Shown here one piece after another: positions 1 to 8,546 of a stretch of 64,000 bases of DNA. The position numbers and the translations under genes were made by a program. The DNA is from Pseudomonadota bacterium (GTDB lineage Bacteria; Pseudomonadota; Gammaproteobacteria; Burkholderiales; Burkholderiaceae_E), in assembly GCA_963204785.1 (NCBI GenBank), contig CAUJHG010000033.1, positions 1-64,000 of the forward strand. The letters are read 5' to 3'. The notes under the pieces were generated by a model. That model was not told where the DNA came from. It did no database searches and saw only the letters and a list, made by a program, of their open reading frames with translations. How positions within the stretch are numbered: the stretch's first letter is position 1; each line of letters begins with the position of its first letter.

Positions 1-819
1 CTGGTCGCGGTGGAAGGTGTCGGCGGGCTCCTTGCCCAGGTCTGCCGCGAAGCCGCGGATGGCCAGGTTCATCGCCACCAGCCGCCAGGTGGTGGGGTTG
101 GATTCCTGGCCGTAGATGCTGATGTCGTCCGCCTTGCCGCCGTGCGCCTCGATGAACTTCTCGCTCTGCACGAACATTCCGCCCGAGCCGCAGCAGGGAT
201 CGTAGACGCGGCCCTGGTGCGGGGCGAGCACTTCCACCAGCACCTTCACCACGGAGGCGGGGGTGTAGAACTGACCGCCCTTCTTGCCCTCGGCGCTGGC
301 GAACTGGCCGAGGAAGTACTCGTAGACCTCGCCCAGCAGGTCCTTGGCGCGGTGGCCTTCGCCGAAGCCGATGGTGGAGACCAGGTCCACCAGCTCGCCG
401 AGCTTGCCGGGCTCGAGCTGGCTGCGCCCGAAGCGCTTGTCCAGGATGCCCTTCAGGCGCGGGTTGTCGGCCTCGATGGCTTCCAGCGCGGCGTCGATGC
501 GCACGCCGATGTCGGCCTGCTTGGCCTGGGCGCGCAGCGCCTCCCAGCGTGCGGGGGCGGGCACCCAGAACACGTTGGCCATCGTGTAGTAGTCGCGCTC
601 TTCCAGTGCCTCGGCGTGATCGGCGGCGTCGGGCAGGTGGAACTCGCTGGCCTCGTCGGCGAAGTCGCGCTGCAGCGCCGTGCGTTGCTCGTCGAAGGCG
701 TCGGAGATGTACTTCAGGAAGATCAGGCCGAGCACGATGTGCTTGTAGTCGGCGGCGTCCATGCTGGAGCGCAGCTTGTCGGCTGTGGCCCAGAGGGTTT
801 TCTTGAGGTCCTGGTTCAT
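1..819 (-). CDS. hsdM: Type I restriction-modification DNA methyltransferase subunit M (HsdM), 3' part outside window
   Basis: This is the N-terminal 273 codons of an HsdM-type N6-adenine methyltransferase, which methylates the recognition site and forms the core of a type I R-M complex with HsdS and HsdR. The helical N-terminal domain opens with [20 protein letters not shown] and contains the conserved [16 protein letters not shown]. The catalytic domain follows with GQFYTP and the SAM-binding [10 protein letters not shown] near residue 210. The start ATG is the complement of 817-819. The NPPY motif and the C-terminus lie left of position 1, as would any hsdS and hsdR. The family call is secure; completeness of the system cannot be judged. 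Confidence 0.95.
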   Translation of the reverse strand, partial: MNQDLKKTLWATADKLRSSMDAADYKHIVLGLIFLKYISDAFDEQRTALQRDFADEASEFHLPDAADHAEALEERDYYTMANVFWVPAPARWEALRAQAKQADIGVRIDAALEAIEADNPRLKGILDKRFGRSQLEPGKLGELVDLVSTIGFGEGHRAKDLLGEVYEYFLGQFASAEGKKGGQFYTPASVVKVLVEVLAPHQGRVYDPCCGSGGMFVQSEKFIEAHGGKADDISIYGQESNPTTWRLVAMNLAIRGFAADLGKEPADTFHRDQ

Positions 820-1158
820 CGCGGGGTTCGGCTACGGAGGTCGACGGCAGGAGGCCCAGCTACGCGGGAGGGGCGGCCCAGGGCTGGCCCCGTCGAGGCG
901 CCGCGCCGGGTGTGGCCGGCGGTCCCGATGAAGACGCAGAGCGCGGGTCGGCTCACCGGGGCATTCCCGGTGCTGGAAGGACAAGGGCCGAGGATAGCCC
1001 ATGGGTGGGCGCATCAGGCGAGCCCGACGGAGCGCTGCGGCGGTCGTCGTCTTCCCGGTGACAGCGGATCCGGGCGCCTGCTAGATTTCAGGCCGGCGTG
1101 ATCGGCAGGGAGGCAGGTCGATGCGCCTTCATCGGATCCAACAACGGAGAACAAGCAG
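820..1158. other. Intergenic gap between hsdM and a secreted-protein gene
   Basis: This 339-base stretch separates two divergent genes. I see no convincing ORF or RNA gene in it. A TAGATT hexamer at 1082-1087 could be a -10 element for the rightward gene at 1159, but no good -35 partner is visible. Short readable frames here look like high-GC noise. Confidence 0.4.
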
Positions 1159-1941
1159 ATGATCCGCAGAGCAATCGTTTCCATCGCGGTCGGCTCGATC
1201 GCGATCCTCGGGACCGCCTGGGCCCAGCAACCGTCGTTCGACATCGTCGGCCTCAGGCTCGGCATGACCGAGAGCGAGGCGGTCAACGCGATCCGTGCCT
1301 ACGACGGCACGCTCAGGATCCTGTCGGTCCAGAGTGCCTTCGGTTACTCGGATGGCGTGCAGCAGTTGAAGACCGAGCCCTTTCTGTCGCGCATCGAGGG
1401 GCGCTCGGCGAAGCAGAAGCCGGGTTCCACGCGCCCCGATCTCGTCGTGCACTTCACGCCTCCACCCAGCGCAGGGCGGGTCTGGGCGATCGAGCGCGAG
1501 GAGGGCATCGACGCAGACCAGCCCAGCGCGGAGCAGTTCGTCGGCGCGCTCACGCAGAAGTACGGCAAGCCGACGGCGGTCTCGCCCGGAAACTCCAGCC
1601 TTGCCTGGGACTTCCCTCCTGGGCGGCCGAACTGCATCCTGCGCCCGCCCGATCGGCCGGGCTTTCCTGCCTTTCGACCGGGGGGCCGGGAAGATCTCGG
1701 TTTCCTGCTCGGCACGTGGCAGCAGCGCAAGCTGGTGCCCGCTGATGCGAGCACCTGCGCATCGCGACTGCACTACGTGCTCAGCAGCACGAACGGAACC
1801 GTGATCAGCCGCCATTACGCGCTCATGATCGACGTGGCAGCCTATGCAGCCTCGAACGAGGCTGCGACCCGGGAGGTGAACCAACTCGAGGCGCGAGCCC
1901 GCAAGCTTCGTGAAGGCAAGGGGCAGGCTCCGCGGCTCTGA
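1159..1941 (+). CDS. Secreted protein of unknown function
   Basis: The 260-residue product starts with a classical signal peptide: a basic MIRR, a hydrophobic stretch, and AWAQ as a likely cleavage point near residue 22. The mature part opens with FDIVGLRLGMTESEAV, the kind of short GLRLGM segment found in several small periplasmic proteins that resemble SmpA/OmlA-like repeats. The rest has no motif I recognise. The C-terminus is charged and helical (EVNQLEARARKLREGKG), a possible short coiled coil. ACGGAGAAC lies a few bases upstream of the start. It stands alone between divergent hsdM and the transporter gene. Function unknown; export to the periplasm is the only inference I would make. Confidence 0.7.
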   Translation: MIRRAIVSIAVGSIAILGTAWAQQPSFDIVGLRLGMTESEAVNAIRAYDGTLRILSVQSAFGYSDGVQQLKTEPFLSRIEGRSAKQKPGSTRPDLVVHFTPPPSAGRVWAIEREEGIDADQPSAEQFVGALTQKYGKPTAVSPGNSSLAWDFPPGRPNCILRPPDRPGFPAFRPGGREDLGFLLGTWQQRKLVPADASTCASRLHYVLSSTNGTVISRHYALMIDVAAYAASNEAATREVNQLEARARKLREGKGQAPRL

Positions 1942-2069
1942 TCGTGCCTTGCACCGGCTGCCGCACCTCCTCGCCGTAAGCTTCGCGTCAGTAAGATTCC
2001 AGTCAGCAAGCCGGCGGAACATCGCCCCCAGCGGACAAGAGCCGCGCAACGAGTCTGGGGGAGACACCA

Positions 2070-3731
2070 ATGGCAGCAGTGATGGAAGGCGCGGCAGGCG
2101 CCGCGATGACGACGGAGGAGAAGAAGGTCATCTTCGCCTCCTCGCTGGGCACCGTGTTCGAGTGGTACGACTTCTACCTGTACGGCTCGCTCGCGGCGAT
2201 CATCGCCAAGCAGTTCTTCTCGGGGCTCGACCCCACCTCGGCCTTCATCTTCGCGCTGCTCGCCTTCGCGGCCGGCTTCATCGTGCGTCCGTTCGGGGCG
2301 CTGGTGTTCGGGCGGCTGGGCGACATGATCGGGCGCAAGTACACCTTCCTGGTGACGATCCTGATCATGGGCACCTCGACCTTCCTGGTCGGCGTGCTGC
2401 CCAGCTACGCCACCCTGGGCGTGGCGGCGCCGGTGATCCTGATCACACTGCGGCTGCTGCAGGGCCTGGCGCTGGGCGGCGAGTACGGTGGGGCTGCCAC
2501 CTACGTGGCCGAGCACGCGCCGCAGGGCAAGCGCGGCGCGTACACCTCGTGGATCCAGACCACCGCGACGCTCGGGCTCTTCCTGTCGCTGCTGGTGATC
2601 CTGGGCACGCGCACGGTGATGGGCGAAGCGGCCTTCGCCGACTGGGGCTGGCGGATTCCCTTCCTGATCTCGGTGCTGCTGCTGGCGATCTCGGTGTGGA
2701 TCCGGCTGAGCATGAACGAGTCGCCCGCCTTCCAGAAGATGAAGTCGGAGGGCAAGACCTCGAAGGCCCCGCTGACCGAGTCCTTCGCGCAGTGGAAGAA
2801 CCTGAAGATCGTGATCCTTGCGCTGATCGGCCTGGTCGCCGGGCAGGCAGTGGTCTGGTACACGGGCCAGTTCTACGCGCTGTTCTTCCTGACGCAGACG
2901 CTGAAGGTGGACATGGCGACCGCGAACATCATGATCGCGATCGCGCTGCTGATCGGCACGCCCTTCTTCGTGGTCTTCGGCACGCTGTCCGACAGGATCG
3001 GGCGCAAGCCGATCATCATGGTCGGCTGCCTGCTGGCGATGGTCACCTACTTCCCGCTGTTCAAGGCGCTCACCGGCGCCGCGAACCCGGACCTGGCGCA
3101 TGCGCTGGCGAACGCTCCGGTGTCGGTCACCGCCGATCCGAAGGAGTGCTCGTTCCAGTTCAACCCGACCGGCACGGCGAAGTTCACCAGTTCCTGCGAC
3201 ATCGCCAAGCAGGTGCTCGCGGCGAACTCGGTGAACTACGAGAACATCACCGGATCGGGAACGGCGACGGTGAAGATCGGCGACACCGAGATCGCGTCCT
3301 ACAGTTCGAAGGGGCTGCCGGCCGAGGAGGCGAAGCAGAAGGATGCGGAGTTCAGGAAGGCGGTGCTCGCCGAGCTGAAAGCGCACGGCTATCCGTCGAA
3401 GGCCGACCCGGAGAAGATGAACAAGCCGCTGATCATCGGGATCCTGGTGCTGCTGGTGATCTACGTGACCATGGTCTACGGACCGATCGCGGCGATGCTC
3501 GTGGAGCTCTTCCCGACGCGCATCCGCTACACGTCGATGTCGCTGCCGTATCACATCGGCAACGGCTGGTTCGGCGGCCTGCTGCCGACGATCTCCTTCG
3601 CGATGGTGGCGCAGAACGGCAACGTCTACCACGGGCTCTGGTACCCGATCATCATCGCGGGGATGACCTTCGTGGTGGGCATGGTGTTCCTGCGCGACAC
3701 CAGGGACGTCGACATCTACCGGAACGACTGA
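2070..3731 (+). CDS. MHS-family MFS transporter (metabolite:H+ symporter type)
   Basis: The 553-residue protein belongs to the metabolite:H+ symporter branch of the major facilitator superfamily, whose members import small carboxylates or compatible solutes. Diagnostic pieces are GTVFEWYDFYLYG in helix 1, the loop signature GRLGDMIGRK after helix 2, RLLQGLALGGEYGGA around helix 4, and GTLSDRIGRK in the second half. LFPTRIRYTSMSLPYHIGNG is typical of the late helices. A hydrophilic insertion of roughly 120 residues (about 335-455), with two cysteines, separates helices 8 and 9 and makes the protein longer than ProP or KgtP. A GGGGGAG ribosome site precedes the start. Substrate unknown. Confidence 0.92.
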   Translation: MAAVMEGAAGAAMTTEEKKVIFASSLGTVFEWYDFYLYGSLAAIIAKQFFSGLDPTSAFIFALLAFAAGFIVRPFGALVFGRLGDMIGRKYTFLVTILIMGTSTFLVGVLPSYATLGVAAPVILITLRLLQGLALGGEYGGAATYVAEHAPQGKRGAYTSWIQTTATLGLFLSLLVILGTRTVMGEAAFADWGWRIPFLISVLLLAISVWIRLSMNESPAFQKMKSEGKTSKAPLTESFAQWKNLKIVILALIGLVAGQAVVWYTGQFYALFFLTQTLKVDMATANIMIAIALLIGTPFFVVFGTLSDRIGRKPIIMVGCLLAMVTYFPLFKALTGAANPDLAHALANAPVSVTADPKECSFQFNPTGTAKFTSSCDIAKQVLAANSVNYENITGSGTATVKIGDTEIASYSSKGLPAEEAKQKDAEFRKAVLAELKAHGYPSKADPEKMNKPLIIGILVLLVIYVTMVYGPIAAMLVELFPTRIRYTSMSLPYHIGNGWFGGLLPTISFAMVAQNGNVYHGLWYPIIIAGMTFVVGMVFLRDTRDVDIYRND

Positions 3732-3757
3732 TCCGGGCATGACCCGAGGCCGGCCCC

Positions 3758-3777
3758 GGCGCCTTTCGCGAGGCGCC
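3758..3777 (+). terminator. GC-rich hairpin after the MHS transporter
   Basis: A perfect 7-bp stem (GGCGCCT / AGGCGCC) with a six-base loop lies 27 bases past the transporter stop codon. There is no T-run after it, so it may be a weak terminator or an mRNA-stabilising hairpin rather than a full intrinsic terminator. Confidence 0.3.
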
Positions 3778-3818
3778 AGGGCCGCTTGCCTGACGGGGTG
3801 CTCCCTGTCGCTGCCATC

Positions 3819-4559
3819 ATGCGCGTCGCCCTGCTCGCCGACCTCCACGGCAACCTCGAGGCTCTCGACGCCTGCATGCGCCACGCGCGCGCGCAGGGCG
3901 TGGACCGCTTCGCCTTCCTGGGCGATCTCGTCGGGTATGGGGCCGATCCGTGCGCGGTGCTCGAGCGGGTCGCACGCGAGGCGGAGCAGGGCGCGGTGGT
4001 GGTGGGCGGCAATCACGACGCTGCGGTCGCCGGCCCGGACGATGGCATGAACGACGACGCGCGGCGCGCGATGGACTGGACCCGACGACAGCTCGGTCGC
4101 GCGCACACCGACTTCATCTCCGGGCTGCCGCTGCTCGTGCGCGACGAGGCGATCTGCCACGTCCACGCCAGTGCCTGCGAACCGCAGCGCTGGACCTACA
4201 TCACCGACGACATCGCAGCCTCGCGCTCGCTCGCCTCGGTCGACTGCACCTGGACCTTCTGCGGCCACGTGCACGACCAGGTGCTCTACTACCAGGGGGC
4301 AGGCCGGCGCCTGATGGCCTTCCGGCCCACGCCGGGGGCGGCGGTGCCGGTCGGCGCGCACCGGCGCTGGCTGGCGATCGTCGGCTCGGCAGGGCAGCCG
4401 CGCGACCACAACACCGCAGCAGCCTACGCGCTGTTCGACCATGCACGCGGACGGCTGGTGTTCCATCGGGTCCCCTACGATCATTTCGCTGCTGCCGCGA
4501 AGATCCGCGCCGCCGGGCTGCCGGAGGCGCTGGCAGCCTGCCTGGAACGCGGAGCCTGA
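3819..4559 (+). CDS. Calcineurin-like metallophosphoesterase
   Basis: The 246-residue protein has the complete dinuclear-metal signature of the metallophosphoesterase superfamily: DLHGN at residues 8-12, GDLVGYG near 36, GNHD near 65 and the late FCGHVH near 149. It most resembles the YfcE/PrpE-like group of small soluble phosphoesterases. I chose the ATG at 3819 because it puts the first beta strand (MRVALLADLHGN) at the N-terminus; an in-frame ATG at 3786 would add only an unstructured extension. The kinase-USP gene starts 67 bases downstream on the same strand, so the two may act together. The substrate (phosphoprotein, nucleotide or other phosphoester) cannot be told. Confidence 0.9.
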   Translation: MRVALLADLHGNLEALDACMRHARAQGVDRFAFLGDLVGYGADPCAVLERVAREAEQGAVVVGGNHDAAVAGPDDGMNDDARRAMDWTRRQLGRAHTDFISGLPLLVRDEAICHVHASACEPQRWTYITDDIAASRSLASVDCTWTFCGHVHDQVLYYQGAGRRLMAFRPTPGAAVPVGAHRRWLAIVGSAGQPRDHNTAAAYALFDHARGRLVFHRVPYDHFAAAAKIRAAGLPEALAACLERGA

Positions 4560-4626
4560 GCGGCATGCGCCCGTGCCCGGCGTGTCGATGCATTGGGCTC
4601 TGCCGCGGGCCCGCAGGGGAGGGCTG

Positions 4627-6054
4627 ATGCGACTGGAACCCGGTACCGAGATCGACGGCTTCCGGCTGGAAGCCTGCGTGCACGACGGCGGCATGGGAGT
4701 GATCTGGCGCGTCAGCGGGTCAGACACCAGCTTTCCGCTGATGATGAAGCTGCCCCGCTTCGGCGCCGGCCAGCCGCCGGAGGCGCTGGTGGGCTTCGAG
4801 GCCGAAGCCATGCTGCTGGCCGCCATCCGCAGCCCGCACGTACCGCGCTTCGTCGCTGCCGGCGACCTCGCCCGCACCCCCTATCTGGTCAGCGAGTGGA
4901 TCGAGGGCGAGAGCCTGGAGTCGCTGGCCCAGGCTGCCCCGCTGCCTGCGGAGCAGGTGGCGCGGATCGGCGCGGCGATCGCCGATGCCGCCGAGAGCCT
5001 GCACCGCCAGGACGTGGTCCACATGGACATCAAGCCCGGCAACGTGCTGCTGCGCCCGGACGGGCGGGCGGCGCTGATCGACTTCGGGCTGGCCTGCCAC
5101 GCACGCCTGCCCGATCTGATGGCCCAGGAGATGCGCAAGGCCGTGGGCACTGCCGAGTACATCGCGCCCGAGCAGGTGCTCGGCGTGCGCGGTGATCCGC
5201 GCAGCGACCTCTTCGCGATCGGGGTCACGATGTACGAGCTGGCCACCGGCGAGCTGCCCTTCGGCGCGCCACGCACGGTGTCGGGGCTGCGCGACCGGCT
5301 CTGGCTCGACCCGCGCCCGCCGCGGGCCATCGTCCCGGAGCTGCCGCCGTGGCTGCAGGAGCTCATCCTGCGCTGCATCGAGGTGCGCCCGGAACTGCGT
5401 CACCCGAGCGCGGCGCAGCTCGCCTTCGACCTGCGCAACCCGCAGCGGGTCACGCTCACCGAGCGCGGCAACCGCACCCGCAGGCTCGGCGTCTTCGCAC
5501 ACCTGCGCCGCTGGCTGCGCGCGGCGGGGCTCGAAGCGGAGATCGTGCGCCCGCCCAGCGAGCAGATGGCCAGCGCGCCGATCGTGGTCGCCGCGGTGGA
5601 CACCGAGCACCTGGAGGATCCGCTGCAGCGGGCGCTGCAGGCCGCGGTGGGCCGCGTGCTCGCGCACTCGCCGCAGGCGCGCCTGGTCTGCCTGACCGTG
5701 CTGCGCGTCACGCCGCTGATCGACGATGCGAAGTCCGGTGAAACCAGCTCCGGGATGCACCTGGATCACATGGTGCGCCTGCGGCACTGGGCGGCGCCGA
5801 TGGGGCTGCCGCCGCAGCGCCTGTCGGCACACGTGCTCGAGGGCTCCGACCCTGCGAAGGTGATCCTCGGCTTCGCCCGCGCCAACAACGCGTCGCTGAT
5901 CGTGATCGGCGCGGCGAACTACTCGGAGCGGATGATCGGGCGCTCGACCACTGCGGAGGTGGTCGAGGAGGCGTCCTGCAGCGTGTACGTGGTGCGCGTG
6001 TCTGCGCCGGTGCTCACGCTGGCCGAGCCGGGCAGGGATCAGGCCGCCGCCTGA
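4627..6054 (+). CDS. Ser/Thr protein kinase fused to a universal stress protein (USP) domain
   Basis: The 475-residue soluble protein has a Hanks-type kinase domain at about 10-270: glycine loop HDGGMG, lysine 41, catalytic loop VVHMDIKPGN with Asp134, DFGLA with Asp152, and the APEQ activation-segment end. All key catalytic residues are present, so it should be active. From about 315 a USP domain follows, with IVVAAVDTEH at its start and LIVIGAANYSERMIGRSTTAEV as a nucleotide-loop-like end, shown here in pieces: LIVIGAANYS, then ERMIGRSTTAEV. No transmembrane helix is present. The start at 4627 is set by the GGGGAGGG ribosome site. Its 3' end overlaps the opposing aminotransferase gene by 16 bases. 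It probably signals stress or energy state, but targets are unknown. Confidence 0.9.
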   Translation: MRLEPGTEIDGFRLEACVHDGGMGVIWRVSGSDTSFPLMMKLPRFGAGQPPEALVGFEAEAMLLAAIRSPHVPRFVAAGDLARTPYLVSEWIEGESLESLAQAAPLPAEQVARIGAAIADAAESLHRQDVVHMDIKPGNVLLRPDGRAALIDFGLACHARLPDLMAQEMRKAVGTAEYIAPEQVLGVRGDPRSDLFAIGVTMYELATGELPFGAPRTVSGLRDRLWLDPRPPRAIVPELPPWLQELILRCIEVRPELRHPSAAQLAFDLRNPQRVTLTERGNRTRRLGVFAHLRRWLRAAGLEAEIVRPPSEQMASAPIVVAAVDTEHLEDPLQRALQAAVGRVLAHSPQARLVCLTVLRVTPLIDDAKSGETSSGMHLDHMVRLRHWAAPMGLPPQRLSAHVLEGSDPAKVILGFARANNASLIVIGAANYSERMIGRSTTAEVVEEASCSVYVVRVSAPVLTLAEPGRDQAAA

Positions 6055-7190
6055 TCCGGCTTCAGTCCGATGCGGTCGAGCGCGGCCTCGAGGTGGGTCA
6101 CCGTCCGGTCGACGTTGTTCAGCTTCTCGAGGCCGAACAGGCCGATGCGGAAGGTGGAGAAGTCGGGCCCCTCGCCGCACTGCAACGGAACGCCGGCCGC
6201 GGTCTGCAGGCCCTCGGCGATGAAGCGGCGCGAGGACTGCAGTTCCGGATCGGTGGTGTGGCTGACCACGACGCAGGGCGCCTTGTAGCCATCGGCCGCG
6301 ACGCTGCGGATGCCCCGGGCCTCGAGCAGCGCGCGCACCTTGCTGCCGAGCTCGATCTGCGCCTTGCGCAGGCGCTCGAAGCCGCACTCGCGCGTCTCGC
6401 GCATCGCGTCGCGCAGCCGGGTCAGCGCATCGGTGGGCATGGTCGCGTGGTACATGTGGCCGCCGCCTTCGTAGGCTTCCATGATCTGCAGCCACTTCTT
6501 CAGGTCGCAGGCGAAGCTCGAACTGGTGGTGGCATCGATCGCGGCGCGGGCGCGCTCGCTGAACATCAGCATCGCGCAGCAGGGCGAACTGCTCCAGCCC
6601 TTCTGCGGCGCGGAGATCAGCAGGTCGACGCCGACGGCCTGCATGTCGACCCACATCGCGCCGGAGGCGATGCAGTCGAGCACGAAGAGCCCGCCTACCT
6701 CGTGGGTGGCCTGCGCGACCGCGCTCAGGTAGTCATCCGGCAGCAGCATCCCGGAGGCGGTCTCGATGTGCGGCGCGAACACCACTGCCGGGCGCTTCTC
6801 GAGGATTGCGGCGCGCACCTCGTCGATCGGTGCCGGAACCCAGGGCGCCTGCGCGCCGGAACCTGCCGGGCGCGCCTGGAGCACCGTGGTCGAGGCGGGG
6901 ATGTTCCCCATCTCGAAGATCTGCGACCAGCGGTAGCTGAACCAGCCATTGCGCAGCACCAGCACGTCGCGCCCCTGGGCGAACTGTCGGGCCACCGCCT
7001 CCATGCCGAAGGTGCCGCTGCCGGGCACCAGCGCCACTGCGTGCGCGTGGTAGACCTCCTTCAGGATCGAGGAGATCTCCCGCATCACCGACTGGAAGCT
7101 GCGCGACATGTGGTTGAGGGCGCGGTCGGTGTAGACGACCGAGAACTCGAGCAGACCGTCGGGATCGACGTTGGGAAGCAGTCCAGGCAT
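6039..7190 (-). CDS. Class V aminotransferase (alanine/serine-glyoxylate or AEP transaminase-like)
   Basis: The 383-residue protein is a fold-type I PLP enzyme of aminotransferase class V. It has GSGTFGMEA near residue 58, typical of the phosphate-binding turn, DCIASG with the PLP-ring aspartate, and SAPQKGW with the Schiff-base lysine. The C-terminal domain carries FRIGLFG, common to serine/alanine-glyoxylate and 2-aminoethylphosphonate transaminases. No phosphonate genes are nearby, so glyoxylate- or pyruvate-linked transamination is the safer reading. It is transcribed away from the acyl-CoA dehydrogenase pair across a 234-base divergent spacer. The start ATG at 7190 gives MPGLLPNVDPDGLLEFSVV, a normal N-terminus. 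Confidence 0.85.
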   Translation of the reverse strand: MPGLLPNVDPDGLLEFSVVYTDRALNHMSRSFQSVMREISSILKEVYHAHAVALVPGSGTFGMEAVARQFAQGRDVLVLRNGWFSYRWSQIFEMGNIPASTTVLQARPAGSGAQAPWVPAPIDEVRAAILEKRPAVVFAPHIETASGMLLPDDYLSAVAQATHEVGGLFVLDCIASGAMWVDMQAVGVDLLISAPQKGWSSSPCCAMLMFSERARAAIDATTSSSFACDLKKWLQIMEAYEGGGHMYHATMPTDALTRLRDAMRETRECGFERLRKAQIELGSKVRALLEARGIRSVAADGYKAPCVVVSHTTDPELQSSRRFIAEGLQTAAGVPLQCGEGPDFSTFRIGLFGLEKLNNVDRTVTHLEAALDRIGLKPDQAAA

Positions 7191-7424
7191 GGGGAGTCCG
7201 TTCGACAAGGCTGTGTGAGGGAGCGGCCTGCGAGGCCGGGCTTTCCGGCGGATTATGCCGCCACCGGCAGGGCGTGGGGTGTGCCGGCCCTGCCGCCAGA
7301 GTGCCCGCGGTTCCGGGCTCGCGGGCACACCCTGCCTTGTGGCAGACTTCCCGACGCCCTGGCGCAGGCAGCAGCCGCCTCGCGACCTCCCGCGGAAGCC
7401 ACCCGCAAAATCCGAGCAAGACCC

Positions 7425-8546
7425 ATGAGCGATGACATCCTGACCATGCTGGCCGACGCTGCCGCCGCGTTCGCCAGGCCCGACGCCGCGCGCGTGCGCG
7501 CGCTGCGTGGCAGCCCCGACGGCTTCGACCGCGCCACCTGGCAACAGATGGCCGACTTCGGCTGGTTCTCGATCCTGGTTCCCGAAGCACAGGGCGGCCT
7601 GGGGCTGGGCCTGGCCGCTGCGGCGACCATCGCCACGCGGACCGGCCACGCAGTCTTCCCCGAGCCCTTCGTGGCGAGCGGGGCGATCGCGCCCTGGTGC
7701 CTGGCGCAGGCCGGCGCACGTGCGAAGGGCCTGCTCGCAAAGGTGGGCGCGGGCGAGATCGTGGCAACGCTTGCCTGGCAGAACCGCGAGGGCGCACTGG
7801 ACACTGAGCACGTCGGCGCGACGCTGCGCCAGGACGGCACAGTGCTGCGCCTGGACGGCGAGTGCCGCTTCGTCGTTCCCGCCAGTGCCGACCTGTTCCT
7901 GGTGGCCGCGCGCGGCGAGCACGGGGTCGGCCTGTACAGCGTGGCGCGCGACCGGCCGGGCGTGAGCGTTCGCGCCGAGCCTTGCGCCGATGGCTCGGCA
8001 AGCGGCTGGCTGACGCTCGCGGGCGTTGCGATCGACGACGAGCACCGGCTGATCGACGCTCCGCACGGCGCTGCCGTGCTGCGCACGGCGGTGGACCTGG
8101 GCCCGATCGCCACCAGCGCGGAACTCGTGGGCCTGATGGATCGCATGCTCGAGCTCACCCTCGAGTACCTGCGCACGCGCAAGCAGTTCGGCAAGGCGAT
8201 CGGCAGCTTCCAGGCGCTGCAGCACCGTGCGGTCGATCTCTGGATCCACCGGCAGGTCGCCCGCGCGGTGGTCGACGCAGCGATCCGCAGCTTCGATGCG
8301 CCGGAATCCGACGCCGCAGCACGCACGCTCGCGGCCAGCAGCGCCAAGGCGCGCGCCGCGCAGTCGGCGCTGCTGATCGCCAATCAGTCGATCCAGTTGC
8401 ACGGCGCGATCGGCACCACCGACGAATACGACCTGGGCGTCTGCGTCAACCGCGCACTGACGCTCTCGGCCTGGATGGGTAATGCCGCCGAGCACCGCCG
8501 CCGCTTCGGCGCGTTGAAGGCCGCCGCCCCGAGGAGCGAAGCATGA
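7425..8546 (+). CDS. Acyl-CoA dehydrogenase, short subunit-like (first of a pair)
   Basis: The 373-residue flavoprotein-family member has the N-terminal helical domain (MADFGWFSILVPEAQGG), a degenerate middle beta domain, and the C-terminal four-helix domain with YLRTRKQFGKAIGSFQALQH and QLHGAIGTTDEYDL. It would oxidise acyl-CoA thioesters to enoyl-CoA with FAD. The stop overlaps the next dehydrogenase start as ATGA. Such adjacent, unequal pairs often form heteromeric enzymes in which only one chain is fully catalytic; that is inference here. The middle domain is shorter and less conserved than in the partner. Start chosen at the first ATG that gives a normal N-terminus. Confidence 0.88.
   Translation: MSDDILTMLADAAAAFARPDAARVRALRGSPDGFDRATWQQMADFGWFSILVPEAQGGLGLGLAAAATIATRTGHAVFPEPFVASGAIAPWCLAQAGARAKGLLAKVGAGEIVATLAWQNREGALDTEHVGATLRQDGTVLRLDGECRFVVPASADLFLVAARGEHGVGLYSVARDRPGVSVRAEPCADGSASGWLTLAGVAIDDEHRLIDAPHGAAVLRTAVDLGPIATSAELVGLMDRMLELTLEYLRTRKQFGKAIGSFQALQHRAVDLWIHRQVARAVVDAAIRSFDAPESDAAARTLAASSAKARAAQSALLIANQSIQLHGAIGTTDEYDLGVCVNRALTLSAWMGNAAEHRRRFGALKAAAPRSEA

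Noticed and set aside
1842..4877. A reading frame of about 1,000 codons on the minus strand opposite the transporter and phosphoesterase
   Set aside because: It is rich in Arg, His, Asp and Gln with no domain, and three well-supported genes lie on the other strand. Long antisense frames are expected at this GC content.
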